Positions 37,374 to 48,019 of a stretch of DNA of 64,000 bases are shown here, one piece after another (position 1 is the stretch's first letter; each line of letters starts with the position of its first letter). The stretch spans positions 12,458,271 to 12,522,270 of the forward strand of contig OZ234499.1 in the NCBI GenBank assembly GCA_965153455.1, in the 5' to 3' direction. The DNA is from Sphagnum compactum. Taxonomy: Eukaryota; Bryophyta; Sphagnopsida; Sphagnales. The notes beneath the pieces are model-generated. The model ran no database searches, had not been told where the DNA came from, and was given only the letters and a program-made list of their open reading frames with translations. A program made the position numbers and the translations under genes.

Positions 37374-40300
37374 TTACGTTATTTTTTCTTCTGCAGCTGA
37401 CAGAGAGCAATCACTGCCAAGTTTCAGCAAAATGGGAGCAAAAGGGTTTGATTTACTCACGGTTCCTGCTTCACTTTCTGACTTCAGCTGCTTGACCATA
37501 TGGGGAAGCTCATGATCCAGAATCTCATTAGCCCATGAGTAGTCCACCGGAACCTGCCACAACCCACATCTCTCAGAACATACTCTCTTGCCCCTAAACC
37601 CTAAAGCCCCTTTTTTACTTGAAAAGCTTTTAAAACCAAATCTTGGCACCAGAATTCAAGCACAGCACTCGAAGGAACTTTTGTAGTTAACTAACTGACT
37701 CCATGTATATATCTCATAGAAATATTCATGCACCAAGGGCTTCAAATTATTACCTCCACAAGTTTGACACCCTTCACATGGTATAGGCAATCATGCAGTA
37801 TTTGTGAGTAGTCAGCTGAGCTCGTTGCTCTGTAGCCCTTTGCGCCATAGCTGCATCAAATTCGAAATGTGTACACATGCAAAACATATAAGGTTTAGGG
37901 TTGAGGTTATAGGGTCATTAACATATAAGGTTGAGGGTCTAAGGCCAATTCATGCAACATTTGTTTGATTAGCCAATCCTCACAAGAATTTTATTTTTTC
38001 TATTTGTAGTTTCTAAGCCACAGGAAGGATTTTCTTATGGACTTTTTTGTCTACTTTTTCATTGCTTTTATTAGTGATGTTCTAGACAGAATGAGAGTTT
38101 GTTTTAGGAGCTTGTTCCTTACCTGTTTGCATATGCAACAAAGTCTGGGTTCATCAAGTCTAAGCCAAACCTGCACAAAAAGCATCACCACGTGTTTAAA
38201 AAAAGAAAAACCAAACCTATGAACTTCTTACAAACTGTGATAAAAATCAGAAGGTATATACAACAAGAATCAGAGAACTGGCATAAAAGAACACCAAAAA
38301 TGAATAAATCTTTTTCCGAGTCACTGACTGACTTTGGAAATCCAGCAACATTTTGCTTCCACTTGATCATTCCATAAGCGTTGTCATTCAACACAAGAAC
38401 TGTGAGATTGAGATCCAAACGGACTGCAGTCTCCATTTCCTGCACACACAATCAAATACCCACATCCAGATATGGGTCATATTTGCCATTCCAAAATCAT
38501 AACATGAGTTAGATTTCCAGTTTGATGCCAGTGGCGTAGTTGATAAAGACTCCCAATTCTCATGAAGTTCAAAAAGTGGAAAAGAGAGAGAGATATGTAT
38601 ATATATATGCATGCCTGTGAATTCATCAGAAAACCACCATCACCACAGACAGCCACAACTTTCTTCTCTGGGTAAAGAAGTGCCACTGCAATTGCTGATG
38701 GCAACCCTGCACCCATTGTGGCCAATGCATTGTCCAGGAGCAATGTGTTGGGCTCATATGCCTGCACCCGCCCACCCCCACCCCCCTCCTCCATCCACCT
38801 TAGTACAGCTTGTTCAAAATTCAGGGACTAGGGTTTAGGGTTTAGACCACCTTCCATAGAGGAACAAATGATCCTACTTGGCCTACCAGGTAGGAAAAAA
38901 ATACCCTCCAAACACATGGGGTACCCCAACAAATACAAAGAGTGACCTATCTTGTGCAAGGCAATGGAGGAAAGTTGCAGTGCACTCAGAAAGAAGAGCT
39001 ATTGAGCATAGCCGTTGGCAAAAGAGAAAAGCAGAGAATTGAGCAACAACGTACCTTGTAGCAACGTGCAAACCAGATTTTGTACATGCCATTATCAAGG
39101 CATGCAACTCCATCACTGGGCATTTGCTTCCTGTGTTTGGATTCAACTCACAAAACAGGGTAAGGAAAGATAGATGCACACATACAGAAAATCCTGAGAA
39201 TTTCTCAATACTTCCAAATTCAAGTGAAGTTTGAAATTTTTTCAGAGAGTATCCCTCCTTTGTGTTTTGGCATTTTGACTAATTGGCAAACTCTCGAAAC
39301 ACATGCTAGGCCTCAAACCCTAATATTATCCATGAGCACATAGTGTTTACCTTAAATCTGCCACAATCCGCTGAGGCATAAGAGGAAAGCGATTGTCATC
39401 AGAACCCTTCAACAAATGTTCCTCGAGTGTCTTTTTCACCTGCAAACAACCACAACCCACATCCTCAAAAGCTGACCAATCCTCAATTCTCTTACTATGT
39501 AACACCACAGATAACAGAGACTCATCAACACCAGGAGGCATGCAACATCAAACCCACAATCACAAATCCCACCATAAATGAATAACTCACAAAAAGACTA
39601 TTTTCATTGAAGAAATTGTGCACACTTGTACTAAACAGAAAGATGTTGTCACTTTTTCAGATAATCTACCTTTAATCTATATCCACCTAATATTAGGTTT
39701 GTGTCATAATTCCAAAATAAATCAAAAAGATACCTTGAACATGAATGAATAGTCCCAGTGGACTTGACTATTCAAGCCCTCCTTGAGTTGCCAAATTGAA
39801 TTTGCAATATCGCCCACAACTTCATGCTACAGAAAGGAAACAACATGAAATTTTTTGACCATTATAATCCTGTGATACTGATCTCCAGAACTCTCTTGAA
39901 ACTCAGGTATGGAAAACCAGACAAAGCACTGAGAAGATCTCCATAATTAATACTGAGACATGCTTGAGCACGCTCTTTCTTCCACTAGAAACAATGAAGG
40001 ACAAAATCTCTGCTTAAAAACCTTGAATTTCATGCTTGGAAGTTCAAACCACTTATTGTTTGCAATTTGGTGAACCTTGGCCACTACTCAACATTACACC
40101 ATGATCCAACAAAAAGCCTTCACTTTTAGAGTTGCACTTTCGTGATTTGGATGAAAACATTCTCAAAGCAAAGTGTGAGTCTTTGGGTAGCATAAACGTT
40201 AAAGTGCAAGTCTTTGGGTTGGTAGCATAAAAGTTGTTTGAAGAAAAACCATGTACCTGAGGAAAGTAAACCGTGTCCACTTTTGCAGTGTAAAAGTTGA

Positions 40301-43081
40301 CATGAATGACATACGGTGGTTCACCAATCCTGCCAAACATCCAATTTCATCTGATTAACTTAGGAGGACTGAGTTGCCGACCCTACATAAAAGTTTCACA
40401 AATTGCTGTGAAAATTTTGTGTACATTTCTTTTCACACAAAATAAATCCGCCAACAAAATACTCCTTGTGTAAAACCAGGAACAAAATGTAGCAAAATTT
40501 GAAGCATGGCAGACTTCAAGAAGATGGAAGGCGACAGATACAAACTGCATGATGAATGGCGGCTTTTCAACGACATCATGGCCAATGTTGATAATCAAAT
40601 CTGCTTTCTCAATGCACACGTGTACAAAGTCATTGGATGATAGTGCAGCACAACCCAAACACAGTGGGTGGTCATCTGCGATTACCACAACACACTCTCT
40701 CGTAAGCTTCCCCTCAATGGGTGCCAGAACATGAAAGAAATCTAGTTTTCCTGATAGCTGAGAAATGGATTGTCTAGAATTCAAGACAAAGGAAGAAAAT
40801 CTTATGTTGTGTCCAAGGTACTCACCTGAAATCACACCCTTGCCCATTTGGGTTGTAACAAAAGGAATCTTCAGCTCATTCACAAACTGCCGAAGCCTGA
40901 AATTTGTCACCAATCCCCATAAAATTGCAGGTAGAAAATCAACAAATTCCAGACCCAGTGTTTGGCATTTCACAAATCACATATGGAATGGGAAGGTAGA
41001 GCAATAACGGGGATGGATGAAACTCACATGTTTGCTGTACGTTTGCGGTTGGCACCAGCACCTATCAGAAGTAGTGGATGAGTTGCAGCATGAATCATCT
41101 CAATTGCTTTTGCAACTGCTTTCCCCTCTGCAATGGGTCGCCTCACTGGGTACACTGGGAACGGTTGAGCATCGGTATGGGTTTCAGCTATGTCTTCTGG
41201 TAGTTCTAAGTGCACAGCACCTGGTCGCTCCTCCTCCGCTGTTCTGATTGCCTCACGCACCAATGATGGAACCAAATCTCCATCTGCGATTTGTTTTGTG
41301 AACTACAATTGGAGAAAACCCCTCCACTGAAGCCAATCAGAACCTACTCCATTTCTGTTTGCTGAATATAAACTCCAGGGTTGCAGAACAAGGGTACACA
41401 CAATATGGACGAATGGGTGATGGATGTAAGTAATACCTTGGTAAGTGGACGCATAAACTCCACAATCTCCACAATCTGGAATGATCCTTGTTTGCTTTTT
41501 CGGATTGGCTTCTGACCAGTAATCATCATCTGCTCCCACAAGTTATGCCCCCACAATTGGTCACACACAATCCATGACTCTCATTTGCTAGCATATGCCA
41601 TCTAAATCCCCAAAAAACCAAAAGAAAAAACACTACTGAACTAGAGTTATTCTAAGCCATGTTTTCAGAGTTTTTTGGTGCAACAACATCATGAGCACCA
41701 ATCCTCGAATAACCCAATTTGCTGTTTTTCAATGTTTTAAGATATCAAAAACTTCATGTGAGCAGGTGAAGTTATACAAAGGCTAAAAGAAGAGCGGTCA
41801 CCATTGGGAAGCCCGCAAGTTGTGCATAAGCAGCAGATGTGGCGAAATTAGTGGCACCTGGACCCAGAGTTGACAAACACACGCCTGCCTTTGCAGTAAG
41901 CCGACCCACTGTTGCTGCCATGAATCCAGCTGCTTGCTCATGCCTTGTTACCACCAATTTGATCTTTGAATCCCGTAGAGAGTTCAACAAATCCAAATTC
42001 TCCTCCCCAGGGATTCCAAAAATGTACCTTTTTGCATCCAGAAACAAAAGCACAGTCCTCATTGCTGAGTTGCAGAATCACACTCACATAACCCACATGT
42101 TTCTCTAGCATGTGACACAAGAACACAAGAAGCAAGAACGCAAGACAGAGCAACAAGCTATTCTAGATGAGCTTCCAAGGTTCCTGCCAAACTCCAGCCA
42201 AAGGTGAGTGTGACCCAGCTGCTCCAGAACAGAAAAACTTCCGAATTTTTGTATATGATGACATTCTCAAGCATTTTTTTGTTTGCTCTTTGACATTGTG
42301 CATTTCTCAGCTTCAAATGGCTGAATCCAGCAATTGGATACCTACCTTATGAGAAACAGAGGACACAACTCCTACCAACAAATTCAGTCTTCTTCTTCTA
42401 CTACTAACAACCCACCCACCGAGAGCTTCACTCTGCATCAGAGTTCACAAAAACTGTGTAGTAAACAACCTTCAAGCAAAAGCCAATTTGCAACAGCAAA
42501 GTGCAAAATGGATCAAACTTTTCAAAGTCCCCCCAAATTTGATGAGCTGCCTCTTCTAATCCAGAAGTGCCTATAGCTTTCTCTTCTACAAAAGATTCAA
42601 ACCCACCCCCGCTTGCCTACCTAGGTTCAACCCCAGATCTAGCTCTACCTATATTCCCAAAGCAATGAATGAACTCACTGTCCAGAGAAGCTCCCAAAAG
42701 GAACCCCCCAAGAGCTCAGAAATCCCAAAAACCCCAAAAGCTCAGAAATCTCCAAAGAACCAAGAGCTCAGAAGTCCCCAAAATCCCAAGCCTTAGCCCA
42801 GAAAAATCCTTCATCACAGAAATCCTTGGTTCCAATTTGTGGAACAATTACAAAACCCACATCAACCCATGAGGCGAAGAAAAACCCATCTACTAGAAAA
42901 ACACGTAGCAGCTCATCAATTCCGAATCCAAACTAAAAACCCAAAAAAAACACACACACACACACACACACACCATACACATACACACAATCTCATGATT
43001 CTTCTTCACTTACTCGATTTTCTCGTTCTCCAAAGCGGCCACCATCACATCCGAGGTCTTTCTCTTGCTGTGTTCTCCCAT
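37374..43081 (-). CDS. Acetolactate synthase-like thiamine-diphosphate enzyme, bacterial type
   Basis: Fifteen minus-strand exons: 43081-43014, 42027-41802, 41529-41437, 41302-41028, 40896-40826, 40675-40546, 40329-40257, 39826-39734, 39439-39351, 39130-39055, 38761-38615, 38439-38333, 38170-38123, 37850-37754, 37553-37374. Phases agree throughout, giving 590 residues. The N domain has YIFGIPGEENLDLL and the catalytic Glu53 in RHEQAAG. The middle domain has RPGAVHLELPEDIAE and IINIGHDVVEKPPF. The C domain has EPNTLLLDNALATMGAGLPS and the ThDP-Mg motif GDG (438-440) to NDN (465-467). The enzyme class condenses two pyruvates to acetolactate. The blocks fit bacterial acetolactate synthases better than plastid AHAS, and no transit peptide is evident (MGEHSKRKTSDVMVAAL), so it is probably cytosolic. 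Exon 15 may instead splice at 37461 to an exon at 37300-37244 (580 residues). The exact reaction is unproven. Confidence 0.9.
38440..38614 (-). other. GC-AG intron in the acetolactate synthase-like gene
   Basis: The intron after the GDGGFLMNSQ exon begins CAG|GCATGC and ends GTGCAG|GAAATGG. Only this donor joins MNSQ to EMETAVRL, the continuous family sequence, in phase 0; no GT is available at the boundary. Confidence 0.8.
42951..42973 (+). repeat. (CA)11 microsatellite in intron 1 of the acetolactate synthase-like gene
   Basis: Eleven CA units preceded by an A8 run, 41 bases past the exon 1 donor when read on the minus strand. Confidence 0.9.
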
Positions 43082-43187
43082 TGCAACAGACGATCGATCA
43101 CAAAAGAAGGAACAGACCCACTTCCTCTTCCTCCTCTTCTTCCTCCTCCTACTTCTGGTGGTGCACAAGAACCTTGAAAAGCAAAAC

Positions 43188-43340
43188 AAAAGCTTGAATT
43201 TTGCAGCAAAACAGGAACCCAAAAGACCAAGCTTTTGGTGCAAAACAGAAAACCAAAAAAAAAAAAAAAGCTTGAATTTTGCAGCCAAACACATGAACCG
43301 AAAGAGCAAGCAAAGCTTTTGATGCAAAACAGAAAATGGA
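43188..43340 (-). repeat. Tandem duplication in the 5' leader of the acetolactate synthase-like gene
   Basis: Two copies of about 78 bases share AAAGCTTGAATTTTGCAGC, then CAAAGCTTTTGRTGCAAAAC and AGAAAA, with an A15 run between them. They lie just upstream of the start codon on the minus strand. The frame upstream of the start is open through this repeat, but its product would be a repetitive Phe/Leu-rich stretch, so I treat it as leader. Confidence 0.75.
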
Positions 43341-43534
43341 GAATTTTGTACAAAAACCAACCCCATAAAAAATAAAAATAAAAATAAAAATAAATTTAAT
43401 TAAATAAAGAGAAAAAAAAACAAAGCTCCAACTCCCACTATTTACTAGCTTTCAATATTAAATACTCATGAGTTTTTTTTGTTGTTAAATTTACTATGTG
43501 TCTAATAGTTCTTCTTACTATCTATATTTTTTGT

Positions 43535-43644
43535 GCAAATTATGGCACAACTATTTTGGCTAAATAAAGAGCTATAGCCTAGGAATCATAGACCAATAAT
43601 TTGAATTTTGCAAAACAAAAAGAGCTATTAAATGATGGCTAGAC

Positions 43645-43706
<62 letters not shown>

Positions 43707-43834
43707 GCACCATAGTTTTCATATTGAATTAGTATGTACTAAATTGGCCCACTATTTGATTTCCACAAATTATGGCATAATCTATGGCTAAACATAAAGA
43801 GCTAAAACCTAGGAATCATAGACCTATAATTTCA
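43535..43834 (+). repeat. Direct repeat pair around a microsatellite
   Basis: The block CAAATTATGGCAYAA, then TGGCTAAA..AAAGAGCTA, then CCTAGGAATCATAGACC and ATAATTT occurs at about 43536-43601 and again at about 43766-43834, 231 bases apart. The (CT)n(AT)n microsatellite lies between the copies. Confidence 0.8.
43649..43706 (+). repeat. (CT)20(AT)9 compound microsatellite
   Basis: Twenty CT units run directly into nine AT units. Confidence 0.95.
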
Positions 43835-43998
43835 TTTCATTTTATTTAGATATAGAAAACTTATGAGTATGCCAATTTTATGTTGTGAGAGTTTTTGAAT
43901 TTTTTTTTATTTTGATGAAATGAGGATTCAAACATTTCTTGTTCACTTATGATGGGATTTTTATTTTTTATTATTTTTATTTATTTTGTTTATTTTTT

Positions 43999-44010
43999 GG
44001 GGGGGGGGGG
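43999..44010 (+). repeat. Poly-G tract (12 G)
   Basis: Uninterrupted run of 12 guanines in T-rich surroundings. Confidence 0.9.
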
Positions 44011-44019
44011 CGTTTAGAA

Positions 44020-45650
44020 GGGGTTGGTTGGAGTGTTGAGTTTGAAGTGTTAGTGGAAAGTTTGAGAACACTTCAGTGTATTTGGTGATTTGGTGACACT
44101 TGTCACAAATGGTTTGCACAAAACAAACAAAAGTTCACATGTTTGTATGGGATTGGCTACAATAGAGTGGAAATTTATAGTGACCCTTGTTCTAAAGTTC
44201 CTTGTGCTTTTGCTCACAAGGGGAACTTTGGAGCTAAGTTAAGGGGGTTTAGTTTAGGGTTTAGGGTTTAGAGGGCTTAACTTTGAACTAGGCTTAAAGG
44301 GCCTAATTTTGACCTAGGCTAAATTGCTAATACCCCAATTATGAATTGGGCTATATACTATATCTTCAGTTTCCTTTTCTAAAGGGAGGATTGGGTTTTG
44401 GTCCATTGACCATAAATTGTGAATTCCCTCCCCCCACTACCAAGGGACAATATAAATATAATAATAATAATAATTTTAGTATTTAAAATATTTTTTCTGG
44501 AACATTGAAAATTATAGGTTTGATCACACTTTATTATTATTTAGTCCTACTTGGATAGTTGGGAGAGAGGGGAGTAGGGGGGTGATGTAAAGCCTCCTTG
44601 ATAGGGAACTCATTAGTGCAAAGAGATGGAGGCCATTTGCAACTTCCAATTCTAGGAATGAAATATGGAGCATTTCTAGAATGGCAAATGATACACATTG
44701 TGACAAGTGTGAAAACACCAATGTCGTTTAATGTCACAAACTCCTTTTATATGCGAACAAAAGAAGGGTGTCCATTGAGAATTTCACATAACCCCCCAAA
44801 AAGGATTTAGGATGTAAGATGCCCTCGTAGTTAACCCTAATAGTTAGAGATGAGATTGGCTAATCCCTAAAGAAAGGTTCAATCAATTTGATTTGGCTTG
44901 GTGCATGATCTCACTTATAGTATCAAGTTATAGTTGACTATACAACCCATACCCACCAAAACAACTTTGTAACCCAAAAATCCAAAAAGCTTAAAATTGT
45001 AGAGAATGCCTCAATGATGCCCAAGGACATTATGATTTTCAGCATGGATGCCATTTGTCGCATGGGAAGGTGAGAGTGGAGCTTCCTTGTTTTGCCCATT
45101 TGATTCATCTTCTTTGTTTTGGTTATTTTGGGGGGAGCTGTCCAGTCTCATCCACAAGGAAGGGCTTTTGTCCTTCTCACTCACTACTGTTCAATTTGAT
45201 TACATTATTTGACTACATTTAAGCTTATAATTTGTAGCGCTTTTAGGCTCTGGGGAGGAGGAGCATGTGGTTGGTGAGGGACATACATAGCCTACCGGGA
45301 AGTGAAGGACTCAGGAAAAAAATCTTCGTAATAGGATCTCCATCAACTCTCAGTATGCGACCCTCCAAAAACATTTCTCACATCCAAGTTTTAGTTACTT
45401 ACTAACTATTTTCCAACCCCACCCATAAAACTGAAACTGGGACTGCAAGGAGGTGGGAGACTCCTAATAGCAGCCAACCCACTTGGACCAATCAAACTAT
45501 TTACCCAATCAGAAACAGGGAACAATCAATAAAAACGATTTGCCTGCGTTTATTAGACTCTTCCAGGGCTCTCTGAAAGGTGTGCATCTTTTCAGGGTCC
45601 GAGCACTCTTCCATTGGATTCAATGGATTCCACTGATCAACCCCGTCCAA
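44020..45650. other. Intergenic DNA upstream of the minisatellite
   Basis: Two TTTAGGG telomere-type units in tandem occur near 44255-44268. No supported gene; short frames at 44524-44810 match nothing. Confidence 0.45.
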
Positions 45651-45663
45651 GATTTCCAGTGCA

Positions 45664-45850
45664 GGGTCACATACTGAGCATTGGTGGAGATGCTCTTAGT
45701 ATATTTGGAGGGTCACATACTGAGCATTGGTGGAGATGCTCTTAGTGTATTTGGAGGGTCACATACTGAGCATTGGTGGAGATGCTCTAAGTGTATTTGG
45801 AGGGTCACATACTGAGCATTGGTGGAGATGCTCTAAGTGTGTTTGGAGGG
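45664..45850 (+). repeat. 46-bp minisatellite, four copies
   Basis: The unit starting GGGTCACATACTGAGCATTG begins at 45664, 45710, 45756 and 45802, with a truncated fifth start at 45848. Copies differ by only one to three substitutions (for example CTCTTAGT versus CTCTAAGT), so the array is recent. The 46-base period is not a multiple of three, so it is not coding. Confidence 0.97.
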
Positions 45851-46885
45851 TACATTGTATCTGTGAATATCCCTCCTAGAAAAGAGCAGAGCAGGGACAT
45901 TAGGGTAATCATGCCTATCACCAAGCACCCACCCATGAATGAACACTCAAATAGTTTACTGACCCATCAGTGAGCAATTGACAACAGACCTACAACCAAG
46001 AGATTGTCCTATCATTGAACACTCGGTGGTAGAAAATTGTGTTTGGCTTTTTTTTTTTTTTTTTTAATTAAAAAAAGTTCCAACCAGTGATCTTGGGTTT
46101 GTGTTCAGTCATGGGTGTGTTGTATAATATTTGTTTCTAAGGAATGTGCAATTATGTAGTGGGAGGTGTTTGGTGAGGGAGGTGGAAAGAAGGCATTACA
46201 ATGGACGCTTGTGTGCACATCTTTGAAGAGAAGAAGGCCTTGAGTGCCTTCTAGAAATATTGGATGCTCATGAGGCCACATTGCCATGTCTTCATTTGAG
46301 GTCTCAGATGAGATTTTAAGACTTGAATTGGTGGGGATTGTAGGAAAGAAAAAAGATTTGTTGGAACCCTATTTATAAATAGTAATTACAAATTTTGATC
46401 ATTACTTCATTGAAAATAATTTTTAAAAAAAAATCAAACTACCAAATTCAGTAACCCCATTGGTTTGAAAATGTCACCTTATCCTGGTGGCAAGAGGAGT
46501 TGTTGCTACAATAGACATAACATGTATAGTTAGAGCCATTGATGTACAAAAGATGGTTAGGGCACAATATGAGGCAACCACTAATTCTTTACTTAGTAGC
46601 ATTTGTGGCTTTTGTTGCATTCTTGTCCCATATAATCCTAGATAAGGAATAGAATCAATAAATATAAGCATGCATTGTCATGATGGATTTCTTGAACATG
46701 GTGTACATTATTTCTTATTAGAGGCAAAACATCAATGAACTTCTACAATGGCCAATGGTTGATTAGGGATTTTGGAAGGCTATGGCTAAGCATAAGGTTT
46801 GAATATTTGGTTTGCATTTTTCTATTACTAAGGTCTACTGTAACTTTGAATATTGATGATGACTATGACGTGTGTAAATCTTCAA

Positions 46886-47061
46886 AATGTTTATGAAATA
46901 AAAAAGGAGAAGGTGCTATTGGGAAAGGGTTATTGTTCACCACATTAGACTTTGCAATTAACATTCATCATCCTTACAAGCCATTGGTGTTAGCCATTAA
47001 GAAGTCTCAAGTGGCTACAAATACACTTGCGTAAGTTGCGTGGAATTTTGTGAATGATGTG
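46886..47061 (+). pseudogene. Cyclin-T-like pseudogene fragment
   Basis: One frame reads NVYEIKKGE...GKGLLFTTL, then DFAINIHHPYKPLVLAIKKS, then QVATNTLA, a stop, VAWNFVNDV and a second stop. This matches the cyclin box of plant cyclin T proteins (block LGFDLNVHHPYKPLV followed by VAQNALAQVAWNFVND). Cyclin T partners CDK9/CDKC to phosphorylate RNA polymerase II. The fragment covers only about 60 residues, with no recognisable upstream or downstream exons and two in-frame stops, so it is dead. Confidence 0.85.
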
Positions 47062-47642
47062 TAAGCAAGCTTCGAGAAGAACTTGGCCATTAGTTGCTTG
47101 ATATCACATGCTTGCAATTAAGCTACAACTCTAGGAAATCAAGAGGGATTTGTATTTTGTGAAGGGTTGTTTCCATGTTGTTCATACCACGTAGGGATCT
47201 TAGCTTCTTGCATATGTGTTATTGGTTTTTATTGGCAACGCCAATTGAAAAGTAGGTCAAGAGGTGTGAGTTCTCAAGATTTTTTGGCCTTTTTAATTGT
47301 TGATTGTTGATTTTGGGATCAACATTTCAAATTGCTGCAAGTTTAATGTAAGACAATTTTCCTTTTGTTATTTAGACTATGATCATGTGTGGGGTGTTTC
47401 TTGGTATTACACACAAGGTCAAATTGGAATTGTAATTGATCATTGTGTTATATTATGGACACATGCAAGGTGAACTTAAGTCCTCTTTGAATTTCATGAC
47501 TTATTTCAAATTGTTGCAGCCTTTCAAGAATCATTGTTGTTCATCATTGAGGGGACATTAGGCGAAAAACAATTTTTGCTATGTTTGACAATGTTTAGAA
47601 TTTTGGCCATATTTTCAAAATGGGTTCCCCACAACCATTTGG

Positions 47643-48014
47643 GTGAAGGCTTACTTGGGTGGTACCACTAAAAACCACCCACCCTATAATCACATGCATG
47701 TTGATTTCATTTTAATTAATGAAAGGACAAATTTCAAAAAACAATTTTCAGTTTTTTATAATTGGTTCTTAGGAACCGTCACCTTGGCTTTCCTGAGCCT
47801 AGACATCTATAGTCAAAATCAATGCAAAATGTTTTTTGTTTTTCCTTCACTCCATGGACCTTGTTTCTCAATTTCAAACTTGCTTTGGAATTGCTACAAA
47901 TTTTGTAAATGGTGTTTTATTTCTCCCATGCATCTAACTTGCAATGAGTTTAATGTACATATATGGGGTTGCACACATGAAACATCTTCCAACCATGTCA
48001 CCACATCAACATAA
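47643..48014 (+). other. Open frame of 123 codons, unrecognised
   Basis: It begins near the cyclin-T relic and is rich in Phe, Asn and Cys, as expected for translated AT-rich DNA. No domain is recognised. It may be part of a decayed transposon or chance; I do not call it a gene. Confidence 0.15.
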
Positions 48015-48019
48015 AAAAA

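Noticed and set aside
45664-45850. Regular repeats considered as a CRISPR array
   Set aside because: Units are contiguous with no unique spacers, in a eukaryotic nuclear context; it is a minisatellite.
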